Assembly (NCBI GenBank): GCA_964236495.1
Contig: CAXSBR010000007.1
Span: forward strand, 93,123-157,122
DNA length: 64,000 bases
Reading direction: 5' to 3'
Source: CAXSBR01 sp964236495
GTDB lineage: Bacteria; Actinomycetota; Actinomycetes; Mycobacteriales; Jatrophihabitantaceae
The position numbers and the translations under genes are program-made. Under the pieces are notes generated by a model. It made no database searches and was not told the DNA's origin. It worked only from the letters and a program-made list of their open reading frames with translations. Shown here piece by piece: positions 41,217-50,440 of this stretch; position 1 is the first letter of the stretch; the number at the start of each line of letters is the position of its first letter.

Positions 41217-41796
41217 GGTCTTCCTCCAGCAATATGGTCAGTCGGGACAGCGCGCGATGGGCGGACGAGGCGACCGCGCCGGGCGAGATGCCCAGCAGCT
41301 GCGCCACGTCGGCGACGGGCATGTCCTCGTAGAACCGCAGGACGATGACCTCCCGCTGCCTGGCGGGCAACCCGCGCACGGCGCGCAGCATGTGTTCGTG
41401 GGCCTCGTCGCGCAGGTGGGCGGCGTCGGCAGGCTCGACCGATTCCGAGCGCGGAAAGACGAACAATCGCGCGGTACGACGCCGGCGCAGTGCCGACCTC
41501 GAGCGGTTGACGACGGCCAGTCGCAGGTAGGCGAGCGGATCGTCCAGCGCACGCGGTCGCACTTGCAGAGCGGCGAACACGTCCTGGACGACGTCCTCGG
41601 CGCTGGCGTGGTCGTCGACGAGCTGGGCGGCGAGCCGCACCAGTCCGCGGTAGTGCGCGCGGAACAGCGCCGGTACGTCGGCCGGTCCGCCCGATGACGC
41701 AAGCAGATCGGGTGCTGCTGCCGGTTCGGTGTTCGGCACAGCCATGGGTGCACCCCGTCCACCATCGGTGCGGCTTGACGCCGAAAGGTCGGTCAC
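41209..41796 (-). CDS. ECF sigma factor (SigE/SigM-like subfamily)
   Basis: An RNA polymerase sigma-70 family protein of 195 residues. Region 2: FRAHYRGLVRLAAQLVDDHA, SAEDVVQDVFAALQVR; region 4: RGLPARQREVIVLRFYEDMP, VADVAQLLGISPGAVASSAH, RALSRLTILLEED. The helix-turn-helix in region 4 binds the -35 element of target promoters. GTG 41796 is the start used here; ATG 41745 would remove 17 unconserved residues. The stop overlaps the start of the META-like membrane gene, so they are co-expressed; that partner may control it. The 224 bases up to fpg hold no gene and probably its promoter. Confidence 0.9.
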   Translation of the reverse strand: MTDLSASSRTDGGRGAPMAVPNTEPAAAPDLLASSGGPADVPALFRAHYRGLVRLAAQLVDDHASAEDVVQDVFAALQVRPRALDDPLAYLRLAVVNRSRSALRRRRTARLFVFPRSESVEPADAAHLRDEAHEHMLRAVRGLPARQREVIVLRFYEDMPVADVAQLLGISPGAVASSAHRALSRLTILLEEDHD

Positions 41797-42020
41797 ACCC
41801 TGTCAGACGCGCGACTGTCGTAGCCATCAACAGGTCCGCCTGACAAACTTTCGGCGCAACGATTCGCTAGGAACGATCCACGCGCGCCGCAACTTCGCCC
41901 GCCGCGGACGCACGCAGCCGGCGCCGCAGCTTGGAACTGGCCGCCCCGGACGGGTTTGGCAGTAAGAGCTTGCATGCGATGTTGCGCCGCCAAAACCGCT
42001 GACGGACGGGGCCAGAGTGG

Positions 42021-42893
42021 CTACTTGAGGAGCTTCGACAGCCGCCGGTCGGCCAGCTCGCGACCCTCGGTCTGACACGTCGGGCAGTACTGGAACGACC
42101 GGTCGGCGAAGGAAACCTCGCGCACCGTGTCACCGCAGACGGGGCACGGCATGCCGGTGCGGGCGTGGACCTGCAGGCCGCTGCGTTTCTCGCCCTTGAG
42201 CGTTGCCGCCTTCTGGCCGACCGAACGGGCGACGGCGTCGAGAAGCTCGGCCTGGATGGCGTCGTGCAGGCGCGCGACGTCTGCGTCGGTCAGCTTGGCG
42301 GCGATCTTGAACGGCGACATCCGGGCGCTGTGCAGGATCTCGTCGGAGTAGGCATTGCCGATGCCGGCGAGGACGGTTTGGTCGGTCAGGACGCCCTTGA
42401 TGCGCCCGGTGTGCGCGCGCAGGAGATCGCCCAGTTGCGCAACGTCGACGGTCAGGGCGTCCGGCCCGAGCCGCGCAATGCCAGGCACATCGTGGGGATC
42501 GTGCACCAAGTACACGGCCAGGCTCTTCTGCGTGCCGGCCTCGGTGAGGTCGAAGCCGCCGATGGGCCCGTCGTCGAGCTCCGGCGCCAGGTGCAGCCGG
42601 AATGCCAGCGGGCCTTTGCCCGGCCTCGGCGGCGCCGGCGGCAGGGACTCGCGCCATTGCAGCCAGCCTGCGCGGGCCAGGTGGATCACCAGGTGGAGGC
42701 CGTCGACGTCGATATCGAGGAACTTGCCGTGCCGGCCGACGTCGGTAACGGTCAGCCCGGCCAGTGCGCTCAGCGGCGGGTCGAACGTCTTGACCGCGCT
42801 CAGCGCCGCCATGTCCGCGCGCACTACCGCCCGACCGACGGCGCGCTCGCGCAGGAACGCGGCGAGGGCCTCTACCTCCGGCAGCTCCGGCAC
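42021..42893 (-). CDS. Formamidopyrimidine-DNA glycosylase / endonuclease VIII family protein
   Basis: A base excision repair glycosylase of 290 residues from GTG 42893, giving the mature N-terminus PELPEVEALAAFLRERAVGR in which Pro2 is the catalytic amine and Glu3 its partner. The H2TH domain includes LRAHTGRIKGVLTDQTVLAG, IGNAYSDEILHSARMSPFKI. The zinc finger is intact: CPVCGDTVREVSFADRSFQY and CPTCQTEG. A loop with GGFDLTEAGTQKSLAVYLVH matches the actinobacterial Fpg/Nei paralogs. It cuts oxidised bases and the AP site; exact substrate not certain. An in-frame extension upstream to 43019 is not conserved. Confidence 0.93.
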   Translation of the reverse strand: MPELPEVEALAAFLRERAVGRAVVRADMAALSAVKTFDPPLSALAGLTVTDVGRHGKFLDIDVDGLHLVIHLARAGWLQWRESLPPAPPRPGKGPLAFRLHLAPELDDGPIGGFDLTEAGTQKSLAVYLVHDPHDVPGIARLGPDALTVDVAQLGDLLRAHTGRIKGVLTDQTVLAGIGNAYSDEILHSARMSPFKIAAKLTDADVARLHDAIQAELLDAVARSVGQKAATLKGEKRSGLQVHARTGMPCPVCGDTVREVSFADRSFQYCPTCQTEGRELADRRLSKLLK

Positions 42894-43004
42894 AGGTCGA
42901 AGCCTAGCGAGCCTGACGGGTGGAGGCGGGGCGGCAACCGTCGGCCGGCGGGCAACACTCGACGCGCGACACGGAAGCAGGTCCTTCGATCCCGAAATTG
43001 AGGA

Positions 43005-43035
43005 CGGGCCGGGCCTCACGGAGAGGACCGGCCCG
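43005..43035 (-). terminator. Terminator hairpin downstream of ino1
   Basis: CGGGCCGGGCCTC (43005-43017) pairs with GAGGACCGGCCCG (43023-43035) with one mismatch and a five-base loop. It lies 25 bases past the ino1 stop (minus strand) and before the fpg start region. On the minus strand it is followed by TCCTCAATTTC, a weak T-rich stretch. Confidence 0.65.
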
Positions 43036-43059
43036 AACGCAGAGCACGAGCAGAGCGAA

Positions 43060-44163
43060 CTAGCTTTCGACGGTGCCGTTGATGAACGCCTCGACGGCGT
43101 CGCGGGCCTCGTCGTCGCTGTACTGCTCGGGCGGCGACTTCATGAAGTACGACGACGCCGACAGCACCGGGCCGCCGATGCCGCGGTCCTTGGCGATCTT
43201 GGCCGCCCGCACCGCGTCGATGATGATGCCCGCCGAGTTCGGCGAGTCCCACACCTCGAGCTTGTACTCCAGGTTCAGCGGGGTGTCGCCGAAGGAGCGG
43301 CCCTCGAGGCGGACGTAGGCCCACTTGCGGTCGTCCAACCATGGCACGTGATCCGACGGGCCGATGTGGACGTCGGCCTTGCGCATCTCGTGCGGGATCT
43401 GCGACGTGACCGACTGCGTCTTGGAAATCTTCTTGGACTGCAGGCGCTTGCGCTCCAGCATGTTCATGAAGTCCATGTTGCCGCCGAAGTTGAGCTGGTA
43501 CGTGCGCAGCAGCTCCACGCCGCGGTCCTCGAACAACTTGGCCAGCACGCGGTGGGTGATGGTGGCGCCGACCTGGCTCTTGATGTCGTCACCGACGATC
43601 GGCACACCGGCGGCGCGGAACTTCTCGGCCCACACCGGGTCCGAGGCGATGAACACCGGCAACGCGTTGACGAAGGCGACGTTGGCGTCGATGCAGGCCT
43701 GCGCGTAGAAGCGATCGGCATCTTCCGAGCCGACGGGCAGGTAGGACACCAGCACGTCAACCTGGGCATCGCGCAGCGCCTGCACCATGTCCACAGGCTC
43801 TTCGTCGGACTCGGTGACGATCTCGCGGTAATACTCGCCCAGGCCGTCGAAGGTGTGCCCGCGCTGGACGGTGATGCCGGTGGGCGCCACGTCGCAGATC
43901 TTGATCGTATTGTTCTCGCTGGCCACGATTGCCTCGGACAGGTCGACGCCGACCTTCTTGGCGTCCACGTCAAACGCAGCGACGAACTCGACGTCGCTGA
44001 CGTGGTACGGGCCGAACTGCACGTGCATCAGCCCGGCGACGCGCTCGGTCGGGTCGGCGTCGGCGTAGTAGGTGACGCCCTGCACCAGCGACGAGGCACA
44101 GTTGCCCACGCCGACGATGGCAAGCCGGATCTTGCCGGTGCCCTCGTTGTTCTGTGAACCCAT
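43060..44163 (-). CDS. ino1: Inositol-3-phosphate synthase
   Basis: Converts glucose-6-phosphate to 1D-myo-inositol-3-phosphate with NAD, the first step to mycothiol and phosphatidylinositol. The 367-residue actinobacterial-type enzyme has the NAD site RLAIVGVGNCASSLVQGVTY, then FVAAFDVDAKKVGVDLSEAI, the GDDIKSQVGATITHRVLAKL block, the LNFGGNMDFMNMLERKRLQS segment with catalytic Lys, and PLNLEYKLEVWDSPNSAGI. ATG 44163 is chosen because AAGGAGA lies nine bases upstream; a frame to 44208 lacks family similarity at its start. It is next to a padR gene on the same strand, as Rv0046c-Rv0047c. Confidence 0.97.
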   Translation of the reverse strand: MGSQNNEGTGKIRLAIVGVGNCASSLVQGVTYYADADPTERVAGLMHVQFGPYHVSDVEFVAAFDVDAKKVGVDLSEAIVASENNTIKICDVAPTGITVQRGHTFDGLGEYYREIVTESDEEPVDMVQALRDAQVDVLVSYLPVGSEDADRFYAQACIDANVAFVNALPVFIASDPVWAEKFRAAGVPIVGDDIKSQVGATITHRVLAKLFEDRGVELLRTYQLNFGGNMDFMNMLERKRLQSKKISKTQSVTSQIPHEMRKADVHIGPSDHVPWLDDRKWAYVRLEGRSFGDTPLNLEYKLEVWDSPNSAGIIIDAVRAAKIAKDRGIGGPVLSASSYFMKSPPEQYSDDEARDAVEAFINGTVES

Positions 44164-44261
44164 TTCTTGGGTCTCCTTACTTGTGTCGGCGATCGCAACT
44201 GCGACCATTTCGGGGACTTTCTGAGCGGGAACTTCTTGGCGGAACTACTCGGCGAAGGTGA

Positions 44262-44897
44262 CTAGCGCGGGGTCGTCCGCTTGGTGGCCGACGCGGTTCT
44301 GCGCTGTCTAGGCGGCCGGGCGCCGCCCTTCTCACCGTTGCCACGCTGAGCCGGATGCGCGCTGCCGCGCTCGGTGTCGATCAGCTCGGTGAGCCAGCGG
44401 ACCTCGCGGTCGACCGATTCCAGGCCGTGCTCCTGCAGTTGCAGGGTGTAGCGGTCCAGACGCGACTTCGTCGACGCCAGCGACGACGCCATGCCTTCGC
44501 GCTGTTCCTCCACCCGGCGTCGCCGACCTTCCAGGATCTGCATCCGGATGTCGGAGCGGGTCTGGGCGAAGAACGCCAGTCGAGCACCGAAACCCTCGTC
44601 GTCATAAGCGTCTGGGCCGACCCTGCCCAGCAGCTCACTGAAGTGCTCCTTGCCCTCCGCGGTCAGCTGGTACACCCGCTTGCCGCGCCGGGAAATAGCC
44701 CCGGCGGCTGCAGGAGTGAGCTCGCCCGGGGCTTCCTCGGTGATCCAGCCGGCCTCGGACAGCTTGCGCAACGTCGGATAGAGCGAGCCGTAGGAGAATG
44801 CGCGGAACGCCCCGAGCAGAGTGGACAGGCGCTTGCGCAGCTCGTAACCGTGCAGGGGGCTCTCACTGAGGAGCCCGAGCACGGCCAGTTCCAGCAT
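44262..44897 (-). CDS. PadR family transcriptional regulator
   Basis: A regulator of 211 residues from ATG 44897. The winged helix is canonical: MLELAVLGLLSESPLHGYEL, RKRLSTLLGAFRAFSYGSLY, PTLRKLSEAGWITEEAPGEL, with the wing RRGKRVYQLTAEGKEHFSEL. The C-terminal Vir-like domain (FAQTRSDIRMQILEGRRRRV, LDRYTLQLQEHGLESVDREV) mediates dimerisation; the end is a basic tail rich in Arg. The frame continues upstream to 45137, but that part is not protein-like and overlaps the operator. Homolog of Rv0047c. It likely represses itself and perhaps the divergent PBP gene through the inverted repeat at 44983. Confidence 0.93.
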   Translation of the reverse strand: MLELAVLGLLSESPLHGYELRKRLSTLLGAFRAFSYGSLYPTLRKLSEAGWITEEAPGELTPAAAGAISRRGKRVYQLTAEGKEHFSELLGRVGPDAYDDEGFGARLAFFAQTRSDIRMQILEGRRRRVEEQREGMASSLASTKSRLDRYTLQLQEHGLESVDREVRWLTELIDTERGSAHPAQRGNGEKGGARPPRQRRTASATKRTTPR

Positions 44898-44982
44898 CGA
44901 CGTCCGTCCTGCGCAGAGCGCCCCGCGGATCCATTCAGCGGATCCACATAAGCGCGGATGGAGCACCGCCACGTAGCATGAC

Positions 44983-45003
44983 GATGTATCAACACGATAC
45001 ATC
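44983..45003. promoter_or_regulatory. Inverted repeat, probable PadR operator
   Basis: GATGTATC (44983-44990) and GATACATC (44996-45003) form a perfect 8-base inverted repeat with a five-base spacer. It lies 86 bases before the padR start and 165 before the PBP gene. TATC/GATA dyads of this shape are typical PadR sites. Its A/T-rich sequence stands out from the surroundings. Confidence 0.75.
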
Positions 45004-45167
45004 ACAGCGCTACGTGCGCAACGACTGCCGGCAAGACACGCCGGGCACGGTCGCCCCTTGCCCGCCGTTGATCCACCCAGAAGCACGAATCCCGCAGACC
45101 CCGACTTCCAGCCCACTTCAGGCCACAACGGGCACACGTTCGGCCCATCTTGAGAGGCACCTCAGCA

Positions 45168-47651
45168 ATGACGCAGCAGCCACCACCGCCGGCATCGACC
45201 CCGGGGGGCGACGCCGGCGGCTGGGGCGCTCACGGGCCGGGGGCCGATGCGAACGGCTGGGGCGAGGTGTCCTTGTCGAACGGTGGCGCTCGACCTACGT
45301 CGACGTCAACACCGCCGTCCGCGGCGTCGGCGCCCGCAAGAACGGGCCGCGCCAAGGCAGGCGGCAATTCGCGCCGCGCCCGCACGAAGCGCCGTCTGGC
45401 CGCGATGAGCCCCGGCCGACGACTGGCGCGCCGGGTAGGCATCCTCGCCACCTTGCTGCTGGCGTCGCTCGCAGTCCTGCTGATCGTCGCCGCCGTGGCG
45501 TTCTACCAGCTCTCCCAGGTGCCCAGCCCGACCGCTTTACCGCAGGCGCAGACCTACACCATCACCTACGCCGACGGCAGCCCGATGTACTCAGGCGGCT
45601 CGGTCAGCCGCACCGACGTGCCGTTGAACAAGGTTCCTCCGCATGTCCGGGACGCTGTGCTCGCCGCCGAGGACCGCGGCTTCTACTCCGAGCACGGCCT
45701 GTCGATCCGCGGCACCGCCCGCGCGGCGCTGAACGACCTGCGCGGCGGCAGCTCCCAGGGCGGTTCGGGCATCACCCAGCAGTACGTCAAGAACCACTAC
45801 CTGAGTTCCTCGCACACGCTGAGCCGCAAGTTCAAGGAGCTGGCGATCGCGGTCAAGCTCGATCGCGACTACCGCAAGGACCAGATCCTGGACTGGTACC
45901 TCAACTCCATCTACTGGGGCCGTGACAACTACGGCATCCAGGCCGCCTCACAGTCCTACTTCCACCAGGACGTCAGCCGGTTGACTGTCAGCGAGGGCGC
46001 GGTGCTGGCCGGGATCATCCAGTCGCCCAACGACGACGACCCAGCGACGGCGCCCCAGCTGGCGAAGGACCGGTGGAACTACGTGCTGGACGGCATGGTG
46101 TCCACCAAGAAGCTGGACCCGGCGGTCCGCGCCAAGATGGTCTTTCCCAAGGCATTCGCCGAGACGTCCGGCCAGCAAAGTGTCACCGGCCCGACCCAGC
46201 TGGTCGTGGCACAGGTGAAGGCCGAACTAGGAGCCGACGGCATCAGTCCCGCAACGCTGAACACCGCCGGCCTGAAGATCCAGACCACCATCGACAAGAG
46301 CGCACAAACCGACGCCGTTGACGCGATAAAGAAGGCCTACGCCAACGTCAGCGCCGAGAACAACGGCCGGCTGAAGGAGGCGCTGGTGGCCGTCGATCCG
46401 TCCACCGGCGGCGTCGTCGCCTACTACGGCGGCCGCAACGACAAGATCTCCCAGCTGGACTACGCGCAGTCCTACCGGATGGCCGGCTCGGCGTTCAAGC
46501 CCTACGTGCTCGCTACAGCGCTGCAGAACACGGTCGACGGCGGCAAGCCGGCCTATACGGTCAAGTCCATCTTCGACGCAGGCCCGTACAAGGCCGGACC
46601 CACCGTCACCCTCAAGAACGACCCGACCGATCCGCAGTCGGGCTCGTACACGCTGGCGCAGTCGATGACCAAGTCGCTGAACACCGTCTACGCCCGCCTG
46701 GCCGTCAAGGAGGGTCCGGCGAAGGTCGCCGACACCGCCCACGCGATGGGCATCCGGGCCACCACCCAACCCAACGGCAAGGGTGCTGACACGCTGCGGC
46801 TCGACGGCCAGACCGACTTCCGCATCGGCATCGGCGGCTATGAGGTGCGCCCGCTCGACCAGGCCGTCGGCATGGCGACGCTGGCCAACGGCGGTACCGA
46901 GCGCACCGGCTACTTCATCAGCAAGGTCACCGACGCCAAGGGACACGTGCTGTTCCAGCACAAGGACACCGGCAAGCGTGTGATCGACGCCAAGGTTGCC
47001 AACGACACCACGTTGGCGATGGAGAAGGTCGCCTCGAACTCGGGTTTCGCGCTGCAGGGCGGGCGCCCCAACGCCGCCAAGACCGGCACCGTGGGCATTG
47101 GCAGCAGCGACAAGAACAGCGATGCCTGGACGGTCGGCTTCACCCCGCAGGTGAGCGTGGCGTCGTGGGTCGGTTCGAACACCCTCGCGCCGATCTACAA
47201 CGACCAGGGCCGGGCGATGTACGGGAAAACCAACGCCGGGCACGCCTGGAAGTACTTCGTGGACGCCTACCTCGACGGCAAGCCCAAGGCTGACATGCCC
47301 ACCGAGCAGCAGGTCCGGGGCGGCACGAACGAGGCCAACACCTCGACGTCGCAGGCGACGAACAGCCCGACCCCGTCGGCCAGCCCGAGCACGTCGGCAA
47401 ATAGCAGCACGTCTGCGAGCACCAGTAGCGCCCCAACGACCTCCACCGCATCGACGCCCTCGGACACGCCGCCCCCGACCGACACCCCGACCTCCTCCGA
47501 CACGCCCACCCCGACCAACACGCCCACCTCGACGACTGTGACGCCAACCCGTTCGCCGGTGACGTCGCCACGCCCTACTGCTACCCGCACCTCGACGGCG
47601 CAAAAGAGTCCCCCTAAGACGGCGGGCGGCGGCTCGTCTGCCACCCCTTGA
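45168..47651 (+). CDS. Class A penicillin-binding protein (bifunctional peptidoglycan synthase)
   Basis: A PonA1-type enzyme of 827 residues that polymerises glycan strands and crosslinks peptides outside the membrane. Residues of about 1-80 are a Gly/Pro/Arg-rich cytoplasmic part; the anchor is VGILATLLLASLAVLLIVAA. The GT51 domain has the catalytic Glu in AVLAAEDRGFYSEHGLSIRG and GSGITQQYVKNHYL. The transpeptidase has SxxK as SAFK in RMAGSAFKPYVLA, SxN as SLN in SMTKSLNTVYA, and KTG in AAKTGTVGIG. The last 120 residues are a Ser/Thr/Pro-rich tail. ATG 45168 is preferred to 45150. Place matches Rv0050, divergent from padR. Confidence 0.96.
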   Translation: MTQQPPPPASTPGGDAGGWGAHGPGADANGWGEVSLSNGGARPTSTSTPPSAASAPARTGRAKAGGNSRRARTKRRLAAMSPGRRLARRVGILATLLLASLAVLLIVAAVAFYQLSQVPSPTALPQAQTYTITYADGSPMYSGGSVSRTDVPLNKVPPHVRDAVLAAEDRGFYSEHGLSIRGTARAALNDLRGGSSQGGSGITQQYVKNHYLSSSHTLSRKFKELAIAVKLDRDYRKDQILDWYLNSIYWGRDNYGIQAASQSYFHQDVSRLTVSEGAVLAGIIQSPNDDDPATAPQLAKDRWNYVLDGMVSTKKLDPAVRAKMVFPKAFAETSGQQSVTGPTQLVVAQVKAELGADGISPATLNTAGLKIQTTIDKSAQTDAVDAIKKAYANVSAENNGRLKEALVAVDPSTGGVVAYYGGRNDKISQLDYAQSYRMAGSAFKPYVLATALQNTVDGGKPAYTVKSIFDAGPYKAGPTVTLKNDPTDPQSGSYTLAQSMTKSLNTVYARLAVKEGPAKVADTAHAMGIRATTQPNGKGADTLRLDGQTDFRIGIGGYEVRPLDQAVGMATLANGGTERTGYFISKVTDAKGHVLFQHKDTGKRVIDAKVANDTTLAMEKVASNSGFALQGGRPNAAKTGTVGIGSSDKNSDAWTVGFTPQVSVASWVGSNTLAPIYNDQGRAMYGKTNAGHAWKYFVDAYLDGKPKADMPTEQQVRGGTNEANTSTSQATNSPTPSASPSTSANSSTSASTSSAPTTSTASTPSDTPPPTDTPTSSDTPTPTNTPTSTTVTPTRSPVTSPRPTATRTSTAQKSPPKTAGGGSSATP

Positions 47652-47691
47652 ACACAGCGGCGGGCACAGCGGGCTATGGCACGATCGTCGC

Positions 47692-49356
47692 GTGAACGCG
47701 CCGAGTGACGTGTCCGGCGCACTGAACGGCCCGGCGTCACTCAGCGCTGGGCCACCGCCGGCGCCGGAATCGCCGAGCTGGACCGATCCGACGGCCGCGC
47801 GGGCCAGCGAGGCGATCGGCGGGCCGATCGGCCGGTACGCCGCGTCTGCGCGTCGATGGACGGCGTTGTCGGCGCTGCTGCTGATCACCGCCGCAACCCT
47901 GGTGCTGGGGTTCGCCCAGAAGTCGCCGTGCGCGGACGGCAACTGGCAGCACAACAAGCAGTACACCCACGTCTGCTACGGCGACATCCTGCCGCTGTGG
48001 AGCGCCGAGGGCCTGGACAAGAAGCAGGTGCCCTACCGCGACCATCCCGTCGAATACCCGGTGCTTACCGGCGGATTCATGTACGCCTCGGCCCAGATCA
48101 CCCGGGCGGTAGCGCCGGCATTGGGTGTGGGGGACGCCGATCTAGGCATCCTTTTCGGCCTGGTGACGGTGGTGGGACTGGCCGTCTGCGGTCTGCTCGT
48201 CGTCTACTTCACCATCCGCGCGGCCCGTGGCAGACCGTGGGACGCGGCGATCTTTGCGTTCAGCCCGCTGCTGATCTTCCACGCCTTCAGCAACTGGGAC
48301 CTGCTGGCGATGGCGTTCACGTCCGCGGCGCTGTTCGCCTGGTCGCGCAACCGGCCCGTGACCGCAGGCGTGTTGATCGGCCTGGGCACCGCGGCCAAGC
48401 TTTATCCGGGCCTGCTGCTGGTCGCGCTGGTGATTTTGGCGGTGCGCTCGGGCAAGCGCGACCCGGTGGTTCGCTGCATCGTCGGAGCCGTCGTCGCCTG
48501 GCTCGTCGTCAACGTGCCCGTCGCTGTGCTGTGGTTCGACGGCTGGAAGACCTTCTACACCTTCAGCGCCAGCCGGGAGGCTGAGGCGAGCACGTTCTGG
48601 GCGATGTACCGCTACCTGCGCACCGGCGGTGGCAATGTCGGCTCGCCGGGCGGATTCCATCCCAACGGCGCGCTCGTGGCAGTGATCTTGCTCGCGGCGC
48701 TGGCGCTGGTGGCGGCACTGGCGTGGATGGCGCCGACTCGACCCCGGTTGGCGCAGGTGGTTCTGCTGGTGGTCGCAGCATTCTTGCTGACGACGAAGGT
48801 GTGGAGTCCTCAATATTCCCTCTGGCTGGTGCCGCTGGTTGCCCTGGCAAGGCCGCGGTGGCGGCTCACGCTTATCTGGCAGGGCAGCGAGATCGTCGTC
48901 TGGATCGTCACGCTGCTGTGGTTGGCCGGCTTCACCGACACCAACCGTGGCATCGACTACGGCTGGTTGATGTTCCTGCTGCTGGTCCGCGACGCCTTCC
49001 TGCTGGCCATTCTGGCGCTGGTCGTTCGGGAGATGTGGCATCCCGAGTGGGACGTGGTGCGTAGCGGCGGGTACGGAGCCACGGCGGTGAGCGAGGTGTA
49101 TGGCGTGCAGTCCGATAACGACGCGGCGGGCGGATCGGACCGGGCCTACTTCGACGATCCCAGCGGCGGCCCCTTCGACGGCGCACCGGACGTCTGGTCG
49201 CTGTCGCGTGGCGCCCGAGCGGCCCGCGCGGCACAGCACGACCCGACGCTCGTCGACGTAAGTGTCGGAGCTGGCCCCGAAGTCGAGGAGTCGCCCGATG
49301 CCGAGGCGCGGACTTCCGGCCCAGGTGCCGGCGACACCGCGGCCGAGGATCACTGA
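47692..49356 (+). CDS. Glycosyltransferase 87-like integral membrane protein (Rv0051-like)
   Basis: A polytopic protein of 554 residues with about 11 helices, e.g. LSALLLITAATLVLGFAQKS, ILFGLVTVVGLAVCGLLVVY, AVILLAALALVAALAWMAPT, and the conserved motif YRDHPVEYPVLTGGFMYASA near the first long outside loop, where the acidic and aromatic residues resemble the polyprenol-phosphate-sugar transferases of the GT-C fold. GFHPNGALVAV and TKVWSPQYSLWLVPLVALAR follow. The last 100 residues are an acidic, disordered cytoplasmic tail. It sits directly after the class A PBP, as Rv0050-Rv0051. Transfer of a sugar from a lipid carrier in envelope synthesis is inferred. Confidence 0.85.
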   Translation: MNAPSDVSGALNGPASLSAGPPPAPESPSWTDPTAARASEAIGGPIGRYAASARRWTALSALLLITAATLVLGFAQKSPCADGNWQHNKQYTHVCYGDILPLWSAEGLDKKQVPYRDHPVEYPVLTGGFMYASAQITRAVAPALGVGDADLGILFGLVTVVGLAVCGLLVVYFTIRAARGRPWDAAIFAFSPLLIFHAFSNWDLLAMAFTSAALFAWSRNRPVTAGVLIGLGTAAKLYPGLLLVALVILAVRSGKRDPVVRCIVGAVVAWLVVNVPVAVLWFDGWKTFYTFSASREAEASTFWAMYRYLRTGGGNVGSPGGFHPNGALVAVILLAALALVAALAWMAPTRPRLAQVVLLVVAAFLLTTKVWSPQYSLWLVPLVALARPRWRLTLIWQGSEIVVWIVTLLWLAGFTDTNRGIDYGWLMFLLLVRDAFLLAILALVVREMWHPEWDVVRSGGYGATAVSEVYGVQSDNDAAGGSDRAYFDDPSGGPFDGAPDVWSLSRGARAARAAQHDPTLVDVSVGAGPEVEESPDAEARTSGPGAGDTAAEDH

Positions 49357-49368
49357 GCGCATAGCCAC

Positions 49369-49410
49369 TGATATAGCCACGTCACGTTCGGACGTCGCGT
49401 CGCTATATCA
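49369..49410. terminator. Bidirectional hairpin between convergent genes
   Basis: TGATATAGC (49369-49377) pairs perfectly with GCTATATCA (49402-49410), and inside the loop ACGTC (49379-49383) pairs with GACGT (49391-49395). It lies between the GT87-like gene and nfo, which converge. Its A/T-rich outer stem is unusual for the region. Confidence 0.6.
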
Positions 49411-49427
49411 CTTCGTGTTAGTAGCGA

Positions 49428-50201
49428 CTAGAGGTGCGCGCGCAGGTAGGCAATATCGGCCGCCTGGCCAGTGGCGGGCGTCTCGACCAGGACGTCGCAG
49501 CCTGCCCTGGCAGTTACAGCCGTCACGGCCGCGATCTGCGCTGCGTCGATGGTGCCGGCGTCGAAGTTGGCGTGTCGGTCCGCACCCGAGTCGAAGGCGT
49601 CGCGGCTGTTGTTGGCGTGCACCAAATCGATGCGTCCGGTGATAGCCAGCACCCGATCGACGATGTCGACGAGGTCCTCGCCGCCGGCCCAGGCGTGGCA
49701 GGTGTCGAGGCAGAAACCGGCGCCGAAGTCGCCGACGGCGTCCCACAGCCGGGCCAGCCGGTCGAAACGCCGGGCCATGGCGTGGTTGCCGCCGGCGGTG
49801 TTCTCGATCAGCACCGGCAGCTCGAAGGGCGCCTCGGCCTGCGCGCGGGCGAACGTTTTGCGCCAGTTCTCCACGCCGACTTCGGGATCGTCACCGGCGT
49901 TGACGTGCCCGCCGTGCACGATCAGGCCCCGCGCGCCGATGCCTGCAGCGGCCGTGGCGTGCTGGGCCAGCAGCTTGCGGCTGGGAATGCGGATCCGGTT
50001 GTTGAGGGTGGCCACGTTCAGCACGTAGGGCGCGTGGACGTAGACGATCAGGTCGCTCGCGCGGATGGCGTCGGCGTGTGCGTGCTCGACGGGCTTCTTC
50101 CAGCCCTGCGGATCTGCCAGGAAGAACTGCATCACGTGCGCGTCCACGGCAGTGGCCGCGGCGACCGGATCGACCGAGTCGACGTGCGCGCCGATGGCCA
50201 T
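49428..50201 (-). CDS. nfo: Endonuclease IV (deoxyribonuclease IV)
   Basis: An AP endonuclease of 257 residues that cuts 5' to abasic sites using three zinc ions. The TIM-barrel signatures are present: AIGAHVDSVDPVAAATAVDA, IVYVHAPYVLNVATLNNRIR, GLIVHGGHVNAGDDPEVGVE, LIENTAGGNHAMARRFDRLA, GFCLDTCHAWAGGEDLVDIV and LVHANNSRDAFDSGADRHAN. The metal-binding His, Glu and Asp residues lie in these blocks. The protein ends QAADIAYLRAHL. The next upstream gene is rpsF on the other strand; about 240 bases between them hold the divergent promoters. Confidence 0.94.
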   Translation of the reverse strand: MAIGAHVDSVDPVAAATAVDAHVMQFFLADPQGWKKPVEHAHADAIRASDLIVYVHAPYVLNVATLNNRIRIPSRKLLAQHATAAAGIGARGLIVHGGHVNAGDDPEVGVENWRKTFARAQAEAPFELPVLIENTAGGNHAMARRFDRLARLWDAVGDFGAGFCLDTCHAWAGGEDLVDIVDRVLAITGRIDLVHANNSRDAFDSGADRHANFDAGTIDAAQIAAVTAVTARAGCDVLVETPATGQAADIAYLRAHL

Positions 50202-50440
50202 ACCAGCAGCTTAGAATCTGCCGGGCAGATCTCACCGCGGCACGACTCAAGCGAAGCAGCCGCTAAGATGGCTGAGTTCGACGTCCCGTCGCCTGCCAGA
50301 TCCGGTTGGGCACCGCGGGCGTCCGCAAGCGTCAGATCATCCCGATCGACCAACTGATCAAATCAGGCGCCTCGCTCGGACACCCTCCTGCCGCGGAAAG
50401 ACCGCGGCCGTTATCAGTCCATAGGAGGACTCACGCACCC

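Noticed and set aside
43060..44163. Start of ino1 at 44208
   Set aside because: The extra residues come from the leader that contains the true ribosome binding site AAGGAGA.
46227..47966. 579-codon minus-strand open frame
   Set aside because: Antisense to the class A PBP gene, which has full catalytic motifs on the plus strand.
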